Assembly (NCBI RefSeq): GCF_030580955.1
Contig: NZ_JAUQON010000007.1
Coordinates: 186,001 to 250,000, forward strand
Reading direction: 5' to 3'
Origin: Hymenobacter convexus
Lineage (GTDB): Bacteria; Bacteroidota; Bacteroidia; Cytophagales; Hymenobacteraceae
DNA: 64,000 bases
Within the stretch, counting starts at the first letter, position 1, and every line of letters starts with the position of its first letter. Position numbers and translations under genes: made by a program. Below are positions 41,242 to 48,886 of this stretch, one piece after another. The notes under the pieces are model-generated. The model had not been told where the DNA came from, ran no database searches, and saw only the letters and a list, made by a program, of their open reading frames with translations.

Positions 41242-41483
41242 TACAGGCCGAGGGGAACGGGGACGGGGGCCGGCAGCAGCTCGGCCGGAATCTGGTACTT
41301 GGGCAGGCCGTAGCCCACCAGCGCCACGAGGTGTTCCAGGTTCATCACGCGGCCTATGCGCACGTTGTTGAGCATGGTGGTCTTGGCCTCGTAGCCGTCG
41401 CGCACGGCGGTATCAACGGAATCGCTAGGCAAGTCCTCAATGACGAGGGAGAGCAGCCGCAGGTACTTCTGACGCTCGGTCAT
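41241..41483 (-). CDS. Cro-like early regulator candidate
   Basis: 80 residues from the ATG at 41483 (MTERQKYLRLLSLVIEDLPSDSVDTAVRDGYEAKTTM). The middle (AKTTMLNNVRIGRVMNLEHLVALVGYGLPK) resembles an XRE-type recognition-helix layout, and the gene is first in the leftward early operon, divergent from the repressor, which is where Cro usually sits. The assignment is by position and weak motif. Confidence 0.55.
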   Translation of the reverse strand: MTERQKYLRLLSLVIEDLPSDSVDTAVRDGYEAKTTMLNNVRIGRVMNLEHLVALVGYGLPKYQIPAELLPAPVPVPLGL

Positions 41484-41549
41484 GATTCGTGTTTGGCACA
41501 ATTCATCCGGCAGTTGCTTTCTTGCAGCCGCTCTGTACTGTACACTGCA

Positions 41550-41557
41550 CAAACATA
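41550..41557 (-). promoter_or_regulatory. -7 element of the leftward early promoter
   Basis: TATGTTTG on the minus strand (TAnnTTTG consensus), about 65 nt before the Cro-like ATG. No good -33 TTTG is visible at the standard distance; an operator-like site (41565-41576) overlaps the spacer. Confidence 0.5.
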
Positions 41558-41564
41558 CGCAGTC

Positions 41565-41614
41565 TTACTATTAGTAGTACACCACTTATAGTAAGAACAT
41601 GATTACTTATAGTG
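41565..41614. promoter_or_regulatory. Cluster of three operator-like sites between Cro-like gene and repressor
   Basis: TTACTATTAGTA (41565-41576, + strand), TTACTATAAGTG (41583-41594, minus strand) and TTACTTATAGTG (41603-41614, + strand) are variants of one near-palindromic 12-mer. The third covers the GTG start of the repressor gene; the first lies beside the leftward -7 element. This is typical of a lysogeny switch. Confidence 0.6.
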
Positions 41615-42112
41615 GAAAAGCCTATTAATCAGCGAATAAAATTTCTACTCGACGCTCTATCCTTGAGCGCCAGAGACTTTAGCCGTGCCGTAGGGGTGCC
41701 AGACAATAACACCCAGAACTACCTAGAGCCACGTTTTGCACAGCCGAAAGCTGATTATCTAGAAAAAATAATGCTTCACTTCGGAAGCATTAATCCCGCT
41801 TGGTTACTTACTGGCCAAGGCGAACCTTTCTTATCTGACCCCGCAGGTAGTATCTCGCAGACTGGAAAAATCAATCAAGCGGGCAGCAAGAATAAGCAGA
41901 TAGTAAAAGGCAACAAGGGCGGCATAGTTGGTGGTAGCATTGGCAAGGCCGAGCAGACCAACATCGTCTTATCCGAATGCGAAAGGGAACGCGACGCCTA
42001 CAAGGCCGAGGTAGAGTTCCTCCGCCAGCAACTGTCGATGAAGGACCAACTCATCGCGGCCAAGGAGGAGATGCTTTCGCTGCTGCGCAGCCAGTTCAAC
42101 CGGCCCAATTAA
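41612..42112 (+). CDS. Prophage repressor, XRE-type HTH with coiled coil
   Basis: 166 residues from a GTG at 41612. N-terminal XRE helix-turn-helix (FLLDALSLSARDFSRAVGVPDNNTQNYLEPRFAQP, residues 11-45) with the INPAWLLTGQGEP motif (60-72) common in Bacteroidota phage repressors. A linker follows, then a C-terminal coiled coil (about 118-163) for dimerisation. There is no LexA-like peptidase domain, so induction is not simple RecA self-cleavage. The divergent early operon and three operator-like sites support its role in lysogeny. Confidence 0.85.
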   Translation: MEKPINQRIKFLLDALSLSARDFSRAVGVPDNNTQNYLEPRFAQPKADYLEKIMLHFGSINPAWLLTGQGEPFLSDPAGSISQTGKINQAGSKNKQIVKGNKGGIVGGSIGKAEQTNIVLSECERERDAYKAEVEFLRQQLSMKDQLIAAKEEMLSLLRSQFNRPN

Positions 42113-42118
42113 TTTCCT

Positions 42119-42583
42119 ATGCATCTACGCCTGCTTCTATCCGCTGCGCTCCTGTTCAGCACCATGGGCTGCTCCAAGAAAGAAGACCCAGCCCCTCCCC
42201 CTGCCCCCAGCGTGGGCCGCAACGAGGGCCACTACGTGTATAACGGAAGGCCGACCGACTGCACCGCCACCGCCTTGGTGCAAAGCAGCATCGGCGTGGA
42301 CGTGTTGACCCTCGTGCTCACCACCAAGCCCCAACCCGCAACGGGCCCGGAGGCCCTACGGCTCATCTTCCGCAAGGACAGCAACCGGCCGGTTTCTGGC
42401 TACACGCCCGTCCAACTTCAACGGGTCGTCAACGGGATGGTGGAAGCGTCCTACGGCGTAAATTCATGGTCGGTGACCACTTCCCCCAGCGGGGGCTATT
42501 CCGGCACTTTCTCGAGTAACAACTCCTACCTACCCATACCGGTCAGCTTCACCGATGGCACCTTCACCGACGTGCGCCCCTAA
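42119..42583 (+). CDS. Prophage lipoprotein (cargo)
   Basis: 154 residues. Lipoprotein signal MHLRLLLSAALLFSTMGC with lipobox STMGC, then SKKEDPAPPPAPS. The C-terminus has TSPSGGYSGTFS and GTFTDVRP. It is 6 nt downstream of the repressor stop, so it is likely expressed in the lysogen, as expected of a surface-modifying conversion gene; superinfection exclusion is a guess. A paralogue lies just outside attL (6231-6746). Confidence 0.8.
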   Translation: MHLRLLLSAALLFSTMGCSKKEDPAPPPAPSVGRNEGHYVYNGRPTDCTATALVQSSIGVDVLTLVLTTKPQPATGPEALRLIFRKDSNRPVSGYTPVQLQRVVNGMVEASYGVNSWSVTTSPSGGYSGTFSSNNSYLPIPVSFTDGTFTDVRP

Positions 42584-42714
42584 AATCCAGCCCTGTAACG
42601 CTGGGGCAATAGTAGCTTACTAAGCACTTGCAGACAGTTGAAGCACTTTCCCAATATTAGAATTGCCATTTCTAATACTTTAAGCTAAAAAGCTCAAGTT
42701 TTTTCTGCTACTTA

Positions 42715-42766
42715 GTGCCCCCAAAGTTGTACTGTACGGTACTGGCTTTGGGGGCACGTCTTTTTT
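42715..42766 (+). terminator. Terminator after the lipoprotein gene
   Basis: Perfect 12-bp stem GTGCCCCCAAAG / CTTTGGGGGCAC followed by TTTTTT. The loop contains TGTACTGTAC, a motif also seen at 41534 and 47721. Confidence 0.85.
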
Positions 42767-42796
42767 GGCTCTTCCTTCTACTTCCTACCCACTTGC

Positions 42797-43312
42797 ATGC
42801 CCAGAAAATCTACCATCCCTCCGGCACTACAGCAGTTGCTCAAGCGCCTCGGCACTAATGTGCTTCGCCTAAGCCGCAAGACACAGATTCCACGCGCGCG
42901 GCTGGTGGAAATTTATGAAACCGGAGAACTAACGCAATCGGAGATGTATGCCTTGTTCAAGGCATTGGGGCCGCCTCTGGTGGACTACTTAACCGCAGCA
43001 CTCGGCAGACAGTGCGCTGACCGGATGGTTAATGCCTTGCAGATGCAAATCGGCGTTGTCAATCAGAACGGGTATCGCAACAAGCAACGCAACAACCTCA
43101 ATTATCACAACCACAAACACCTGCATTTGCATGTGACCGTCGCGAACGAGCCAGAGCCCAAGGCCTTGGGCGGCGCACCTCAGCGGTGGGAGCAGCAGCC
43201 GGTGCAACCCGGTGGCCAGGTGCGCCGGCTCGGGCAGCCGATGCAGCCTGGTAGCCAAGTCCAGCAGATAGGGGCAGCCGCGCCGGAGCGGGAGTTGGGG
43301 AAGGCGGCGTAG
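42797..43312 (+). CDS. HTH-like protein with Gln/Pro-rich tail
   Basis: 171 residues. N-terminal helical part resembles an XRE-like helix-turn-helix (LLKRLGTNVLRLSRKTQIPRARLVEIYETGELTQSEMYALFKAL). The middle has an Asn/His-rich stretch (NLNYHNHKHLHLHVTV) and a repetitive Gln/Pro/Gly tail. It may be a second regulator of the cargo region, inferred from the HTH. Confidence 0.55.
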   Translation: MPRKSTIPPALQQLLKRLGTNVLRLSRKTQIPRARLVEIYETGELTQSEMYALFKALGPPLVDYLTAALGRQCADRMVNALQMQIGVVNQNGYRNKQRNNLNYHNHKHLHLHVTVANEPEPKALGGAPQRWEQQPVQPGGQVRRLGQPMQPGSQVQQIGAAAPERELGKAA

Positions 43313-43316
43313 CCTC

Positions 43317-43586
43317 ATGCTCACACTTCTACCATTGCTCTCCTGCCTGCTCAACGCGCCAACCCAGGCACCCCACCCCAAAGCAGCTCCGCAGCCAGTA
43401 GGTCACCGCCGCATTGCACCGAAGCCCAAAGCCACGCCCGTGGCCTACTACTGCGCCAGCGGCTACACCGTCAAGTACCACGCCTCCCCTACCTGCCGCG
43501 GCCTGGAGAACTGCTCGGCTACAATTGACAAGATTGCCCTGCGCACCGCGCAGGCCCGCATGGAGCCATGCTGGGTGTGCCACTAG
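43317..43586 (+). CDS. Small secreted Cys-rich protein
   Basis: 89 residues, 4 nt after the previous gene. Hydrophobic N-terminal signal (MLTLLPLLSCLLNAPTQA; the LLSC could even be a lipobox) and a basic Pro-rich linker. The C-terminal motif is YTVKYHASPTCRGLENCSATIDKIALRTAQARMEPCWVC, a YH-x4-C...PCxxC pattern found at the ends of nucleases and other exported proteins and likely to bind metal. Confidence 0.65.
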   Translation: MLTLLPLLSCLLNAPTQAPHPKAAPQPVGHRRIAPKPKATPVAYYCASGYTVKYHASPTCRGLENCSATIDKIALRTAQARMEPCWVCH

Positions 43587-43648
43587 GGGCAGCAACTGAA
43601 GCCTTCTGGGCGGGGTATAACCGCCTAAACTAATAACTAATCTGAAAA

Positions 43649-43870
43649 ATGGATACGCGAACAACCGCTCCACACCCCAAAGGCTTTATCGAACTCACTT
43701 TCTTCGATGGCGGTAAATTCACAGTTGGCATCTACTCGATTGCCTTGTTAAAAGGAGAGTTCAAAAATAACCGTCCCGTTACAGCCATTACTCTAGTCGT
43801 AGGCAATGGCGTCTATCATGTTAGCGAAACACGAGAGGCAATTCTTGAGCTCATTCGCGCAGCGCAATAA
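43649..43870 (+). CDS. Small FlbD-like protein
   Basis: 73 residues. The pattern FIELTFFDGGKFTVGIYSIALLKG...VTAITLVVGNGVYHVSETREAILELI is reminiscent of the short FlbD-type fold (a beta sheet with strands around a Gly-containing turn). The similarity is weak, and a flagellar role is unlikely in a prophage. Function unknown. Confidence 0.55.
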   Translation: MDTRTTAPHPKGFIELTFFDGGKFTVGIYSIALLKGEFKNNRPVTAITLVVGNGVYHVSETREAILELIRAAQ

Positions 43871-43967
43871 CAAATCTCTGTCAGCAACTCATTATGGCCT
43901 AAGCGCTGCTGGAGGCCAATGAAGAAACGCTCAGCTTGCTACGCGTAGGGCATAACCGACCGAACTG

Positions 43968-45410
43968 ATGCTCGATTTTAAAGAGTTGCCTAAAGACGGC
44001 GATGCATTCGAACTATTGATTCGAGAGCTCCTATTGGTTAAAGGATTCCATGTGCATTGGAGCGGAAAGGGCCCCGATGGAGGCCGCGACATGATATGCT
44101 ACGAAGACCGTCCCAGTGAATTCCAGGCCGACCGCAAAACGTGGCTTATCCAATGTAAGCACAACGCGCACGGCGGGGGTAGCGTCGGCGTCGGCGATTT
44201 GGACGACATCATTTCTTCCTGCGGTCAGCATGGGGCCGATGCCTATTTATTGGTTTGTAGCACCGTACCCTCCTCCGGCGTAGTCAACAGGTTAGAAGGC
44301 ATTACAAACAACCCCACTGTGCGGATAACAGCCGCCTACTGGGATGCAACGATAATAGAACAGAAGCTGTCGACGCCTATACTTTGGCGAGTGGCCCAGC
44401 TATTCTTTCCCGTATCGAGTAGAAATTCTACTTGGGAAGTCTATGCCACCGAACGGCCGAACGAATGGATAACGAACTACCGAGGCTATCACTTTCATCT
44501 GTCGAATAGAATAGGCTCCACCGACCCCGGCCACTTCTCCAGCATTGATGCGCGCATAAACGACATCGAAAAAATCGATGCGCAACTAGGAGAAGGCCAT
44601 TTCATCCGAATTCGCTCCGTCAATTTCGACGACAAGAATGGTGGTTACAACTGGGACCTGGACTACATGTTTCCTTCTAACGAACCCCCTCGTGTTTCTT
44701 CGGCGTGGGTAGCGAAGGCACTAGGCCACGGGTGGTGCCTAGAGGATGGTCAAAGCTATTCGTTCGATGTCATCGTCCGTCCCTACCACCCTTACAGCGA
44801 CCATTACGACAAAGACCATTATGACTATTATACTCCTTACCTGCACGGTTCTCGTCAAGGTGTGCCGCGGAAACGGACACGCGAAGAGGCTGCAAAGCAG
44901 TATGCCGACCTAGCTTCTATAATAAAACAGGAGGAGCAGGACGCCGTCGCTGGATTCGACAGGTTCAAACTGGCACTCGAATCTGTTCCTTTCATCAGAA
45001 TTTTTCGGGCAGTAAACAGCGGTGTCGAACACATTGACAAGTTCGTATACAATCGGGATTGGGAAGACATAGTCAACGGGTACAAAATCGATATAAACCA
45101 CCTTTTCTCCTCATGGTTCTTGCTTGATGTCGGGGCGCACGAACAAGAATTTATTGACCTCGTCTCTCAGTTCAGAATCGATGTAGTTCGCAGCTTTCGA
45201 CTCAATCGAGTCTACCTCTTTACACCGAACGATGAGGGAAAAGCGACGCTGGAGGCAGACGAAAACTCGATGTTCGAATTGACTATCTACGCCGACCAAT
45301 CATTGGTGCACACAGCTGCCACTGTGAGGTCGTCACTCAACGAGTACTTCGAAGAATGTGCCAAGGCGGTGGAGCAGTTTAAAACAGCTAACAGCCATCT
45401 GTTCCCATAA
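43968..45410 (+). CDS. Mrr-like PD-(D/E)xK restriction-type nuclease
   Basis: 480 residues. N-terminal nuclease domain: FELLIRELLLVKGF, then GKGPDGGRDMICYE with D37 and D41, then WLIQCKHN with Q62-C-K64, the Mrr-type D...QxK signature. The rest (about 150-480) is an unrecognised domain, possibly target sensing. Mrr-like enzymes cut modified or foreign DNA. It lies in the defence cargo, convergent with the HEPN gene. It is AT-richer than phage structural genes. Confidence 0.75.
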   Translation: MLDFKELPKDGDAFELLIRELLLVKGFHVHWSGKGPDGGRDMICYEDRPSEFQADRKTWLIQCKHNAHGGGSVGVGDLDDIISSCGQHGADAYLLVCSTVPSSGVVNRLEGITNNPTVRITAAYWDATIIEQKLSTPILWRVAQLFFPVSSRNSTWEVYATERPNEWITNYRGYHFHLSNRIGSTDPGHFSSIDARINDIEKIDAQLGEGHFIRIRSVNFDDKNGGYNWDLDYMFPSNEPPRVSSAWVAKALGHGWCLEDGQSYSFDVIVRPYHPYSDHYDKDHYDYYTPYLHGSRQGVPRKRTREEAAKQYADLASIIKQEEQDAVAGFDRFKLALESVPFIRIFRAVNSGVEHIDKFVYNRDWEDIVNGYKIDINHLFSSWFLLDVGAHEQEFIDLVSQFRIDVVRSFRLNRVYLFTPNDEGKATLEADENSMFELTIYADQSLVHTAATVRSSLNEYFEECAKAVEQFKTANSHLFP

Positions 45411-45480
45411 ACCGACTTATAACGATGCGGATTGGCTTCTTCGCAGATACGTTTCCAGTCTGAAACACCATTTCCGTTTA

Positions 45481-46788
45481 TCAGATTTGGTAATCGATAA
45501 CTTCGTCTTTAGTGCTCGATTCTTCAACTATACTCAACTCGATTTTGACGGCTTCGTGCACAGCATCTACATCATGTAGGAACTCGAATATGGGCCACTC
45601 TAGATAGTGGGTCGCATCCATCTCTTCCGCTGCAATAGCTCGCCGGAAGAGCACGACGATGTTTTCGTGATTGTCCGATAGGATTGCGTGTGCTAATTTG
45701 AAAATTGGCGCAGCCGTACCAATTTTTATTTTTTTCAACTCTTTGGCAAGCGCTGCCTGCTTGCCCTGTTTTTTAAGGCTTATGAGTCGATTGACGTTTA
45801 TTCGGCTAAGCAAGTCCTCCTGGTCTTCACTACGCGGCTCGATATTTTTTGTGGCGTAATTGGCAAGCCGGTAGTTGGTTTCATAGTCTTTACGAATAAG
45901 TAGCTTTACCGATTCATCAAGTATATCACCTACACATTCGTCGATTTCTTCGCTATCCCATTTTCCCCAACAATTGTAAGACAACAGTAACCCTGCTAGG
46001 TAAAACTCGTTGCAAGCTCGCAAAAAGTAGTCTTGGCTGATGCTAACCGTGTCACCGACATTGAGTTTGAAGGGGTTCTTTGTACGAGTAAGATACTTCT
46101 TATTGACAACGGACGAGTTGTGTACAATCAGATGGCGACGTTCACGGCATTCGTTGATTAAATCCCAATTGATACTGTCGCTTTCACTGCTTATTTTAAG
46201 CACTGAGTCGAAGTGCTTGATGAGGTCGGTAAAGGAAAGCTCTACTAGCATCGATTCGACGACTTTAACTATGAAGGCTTTCGAAGCCTCCTTTATGCTG
46301 TCGTATTCGTTTATTTCCCGCAATGTGAAATCGAATTTTTTATCATCCAGGCTATTTTGGTATTTGTTGTAGTAGTAAGATAGCAAATCAGCCAAAAGGT
46401 ATTCGAAGTAATTATTCAGCATCAAAAATGAACTTCTGGAAAGAATGCCGAAATTCTTTGCAAAAGGCACGTTCGAATCGAGTGCCACTAACAATTCCTC
46501 TAAATCATCAGGCTGATTCTCCAAGGCCTCATTCATCGCATTCATAAATCCTTCTTTGCCAAGTTCACCACTCATCAAGGATTCAATGCCTATTCCAATG
46601 CTATCGAATTTTGCTGCCATTTCGTCCTTGGCTGCCATTGCCTCATCAAAATCTGCCTTGTGTGCCAGTTCACCGAAATTATTAAAAAAATAAGTTATGG
46701 AATGCATATTTTCCTTAAAACCATCAAGCACTTTTTTAACAGAATGCACCGGCAGATAAGGCTCTTCTTCCAGGATTTCTTTTTCCAT
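45481..46788 (-). CDS. HEPN-domain protein in defence cargo
   Basis: 435 residues from the ATG at 46788 (MEKEILEEEPYLPVHSVKKVLDGF). Helical throughout. The motif R218-HLIV-H223 in CRERRHLIVHNSSVVN matches the HEPN Rx4H active site, within a segment resembling the RiboL-PSP/MAE_28990-type HEPN group. The C-terminal part contains TPR-like helices. A ribonuclease that stops infected cells is inferred from the motif and neighbours. Convergent with the Mrr-like gene; AT-rich. Confidence 0.75.
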   Translation of the reverse strand: MEKEILEEEPYLPVHSVKKVLDGFKENMHSITYFFNNFGELAHKADFDEAMAAKDEMAAKFDSIGIGIESLMSGELGKEGFMNAMNEALENQPDDLEELLVALDSNVPFAKNFGILSRSSFLMLNNYFEYLLADLLSYYYNKYQNSLDDKKFDFTLREINEYDSIKEASKAFIVKVVESMLVELSFTDLIKHFDSVLKISSESDSINWDLINECRERRHLIVHNSSVVNKKYLTRTKNPFKLNVGDTVSISQDYFLRACNEFYLAGLLLSYNCWGKWDSEEIDECVGDILDESVKLLIRKDYETNYRLANYATKNIEPRSEDQEDLLSRINVNRLISLKKQGKQAALAKELKKIKIGTAAPIFKLAHAILSDNHENIVVLFRRAIAAEEMDATHYLEWPIFEFLHDVDAVHEAVKIELSIVEESSTKDEVIDYQI

Positions 46789-46869
46789 TTGAGGTTTATA
46801 GTTGGTTGTTACAAAATAGCATAGCCAAATCCGCTGGATGCACAAGTAGCACAGCTTATACCTATGCGT

Positions 46870-47571
46870 CTAGGACTCCGATACCAGGCGTGCGATGCGA
46901 CCTATCAAACTGGTGGCGAGATGCTCCTTGTCGATTCCATAGTGAAATTGGCGGTGGCAATTGGGGCAAATAGCTACGGCGTTAGTGACGGTGTCACTCC
47001 CACCTTGGGCCAGCCATTTGACGTGATGAACCTCTAAGAACGGCGTGCCATCTTCCTGCACAAAAGGAGCAGGCTGCCCGCAATTTTCACAATTCCCAAC
47101 TGCGGCCTCCAGCACCGCTGCCTTGACGGCCGGGTCACGCACGAAACGCTCCACCGACGTGGTCACCCGTTGCGGTTCCTTCCTTCCCAATGGCGCACTG
47201 GGGACACCGCGTAGCAGCAAGGCCCGCGTTCTGCGTTCGAGCTGCGCCGGGTCAGCCGTGGGCTCGACCAGTTCTTCCCCAAAGTAGTTCTTCGCTTCAA
47301 TCACCTGCCGGATGGTAGCCTCTGCCGTCGGCCCAACGTGCTCGGCTGGCGGCTGGCCTGGTAGCCACGCCAGGCCCATCACGGCCAGTACGTGCGAGAT
47401 ATTCCGAAACCGGTATTGGTAGGCGCTGGTGGAACGGCCGTATTGGCTGGCCAGCGCTTCGAACACGGGCCGTAGAGGCACCACCTCACCCCTGTTGCGC
47501 CGTTCGAAAACGGCGGAGTAAGCATCTACGGCCGCTTCGATTTCGGCAGGACTCCAGTGAACGGTAGACAT
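46870..47571 (-). CDS. HNH endonuclease
   Basis: 233 residues. The C-terminal HNH domain is clear: GNCENCGQPAPF (zinc knuckle CxxC), FLEVHHVKWLAQGGSDTVTNAVAICPNCHRQFHYG with the catalytic His pair and the second CxxC. The N-terminal 120 residues are helical and Ala-rich. It is divergent from the Dcm gene, with 216 nt between them, which hold a TGTACAGTACA palindrome. It may be part of the restriction module or an independent nuclease. Confidence 0.85.
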   Translation of the reverse strand: MSTVHWSPAEIEAAVDAYSAVFERRNRGEVVPLRPVFEALASQYGRSTSAYQYRFRNISHVLAVMGLAWLPGQPPAEHVGPTAEATIRQVIEAKNYFGEELVEPTADPAQLERRTRALLLRGVPSAPLGRKEPQRVTTSVERFVRDPAVKAAVLEAAVGNCENCGQPAPFVQEDGTPFLEVHHVKWLAQGGSDTVTNAVAICPNCHRQFHYGIDKEHLATSLIGRIARLVSES

Positions 47572-47720
47572 CGGGTAGATGGGTCAAGGATTGGTAGCCG
47601 GTAAATATAGACGGGACTTCTGTCCAGTGGAGTACTCCGAAACTACTTGCCCCTTCGATATAGCTATCAAGCCTCTGGTAAAGCCACTAATTTTTGCCTT
47701 GTAACCATAGAATGGCTTTT

Positions 47721-47731
47721 TGTACAGTACA
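47721..47731. promoter_or_regulatory. TGTACAGTACA palindrome in the HNH/Dcm divergent region
   Basis: Near-perfect dyad 56 nt before the Dcm ATG. Related TGTACTGTAC occurs at 41534-41544 and 42728-42737. An operator role is inferred. Confidence 0.4.
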
Positions 47732-47787
47732 TTCGCTGGTTTACTAACATCGGTAGCAACCGATTGATTTACCAACGCTGTACATCC

Positions 47788-48861
47788 ATGTCCAAACTAC
47801 CTAATATAGAGGCAATTGATGTATTCTGCGGGGCAGGCGGCCTTTCGTATGGCTTACAGCAAGCCGGCATCAAGGTTCTTGCTGGCATTGACGTTGATAA
47901 AGCGTGCCAGTACCCGTTCGAAAAAAACATCAAGGCTACTTTTCTCAAAAGAGACGTAAGGAAAATAACATCCGCCGAATTGAATGCCCTGTACTCGCCA
48001 GGCGCTACTAAAATGCTGGCAGGGTGCGCCCCATGCCAGCCGTTCTCTTCGTTCCGCAACACAAAAGACAGCAACGAAGAAGACGAAAAATGGACTCTGC
48101 TCGACGAATTCAGCCGCTTGGTCGATGAAGTCCAGCCCGACCTGGTCACGATGGAGAACGTCCCTCCGTTACGCAGCAAGGATGTATTCAAACAGTTCGT
48201 CGCCAAACTGAAGAGTCAGAAATACGAGGTTGACGTCCAAGTCGTATACTGCCCAGCCTACGGAATTCCACAACAACGGCGTCGTCTGGTGCTCATCGCT
48301 TCCCGCCTGGGACCCATTGCTCCACTGAAGCCACTATATGAGCCAGCCGACTACCCTTCGGTGCGCAAAACGATAGAGAAACTTCCCGAAGTAGAGTCCG
48401 GCAAAGTCTACGTACCCGACCCGTTGCATCGTGCTGTGGGGCTGAACGATTTGAATTTAAAACGCATCCGTCAGTCCAAACCAGGCGGCACCTGGATGGA
48501 TTGGCCGGTGGAAATCCGGTCCGAGTGTCACACTAAGAAATCGGGTGCCTCTTTCCAGAGTGTGTATGCCCGCATGGAGTGGGACAAGCCGAGCCCCACC
48601 ATCACGACGCAGAGCCATAACTACGGCACGGGGCGCTTCGGGCACCCAGAGCAGGACAGAGCCATAACACTGCGAGAAGCGGCCATGATTCAGAGTTTCC
48701 CAGACCACTATCAGTTCGCCGAACCTGCTCAAATCACTTTTGCCGGTACCGGCCGCCTGATAGGCAATGCTGTCCCTCCAAAACTGGGTACAGCCATCGG
48801 TGAACACTTCAAGAAGCATCTCGTCAAGAAGCCCCCCACTAAAAATTCTCTGGTCAAGTAG
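47788..48861 (+). CDS. Dcm-type DNA cytosine C5 methyltransferase
   Basis: 357 residues from the ATG at 47788. Conserved motifs in order: I (IDVFCGAGGLSYGLQQAG), IV with catalytic C83 (GCAPCQPFSSF), VI (TMENVPPL), VIII (QQRRRLVLIAS), a variable target-recognition region, IX (REAAMIQSFPDHY) and X (GNAVPPKLG). It methylates cytosine C5 at a site that cannot be predicted. It opens the operon with the GHKL ATPase-nuclease and Vsr, and presumably protects self DNA. Confidence 0.95.
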   Translation: MSKLPNIEAIDVFCGAGGLSYGLQQAGIKVLAGIDVDKACQYPFEKNIKATFLKRDVRKITSAELNALYSPGATKMLAGCAPCQPFSSFRNTKDSNEEDEKWTLLDEFSRLVDEVQPDLVTMENVPPLRSKDVFKQFVAKLKSQKYEVDVQVVYCPAYGIPQQRRRLVLIASRLGPIAPLKPLYEPADYPSVRKTIEKLPEVESGKVYVPDPLHRAVGLNDLNLKRIRQSKPGGTWMDWPVEIRSECHTKKSGASFQSVYARMEWDKPSPTITTQSHNYGTGRFGHPEQDRAITLREAAMIQSFPDHYQFAEPAQITFAGTGRLIGNAVPPKLGTAIGEHFKKHLVKKPPTKNSLVK

Positions 48862-48886
48862 GCCAACCCTTCCATTTCCCTCTCCA

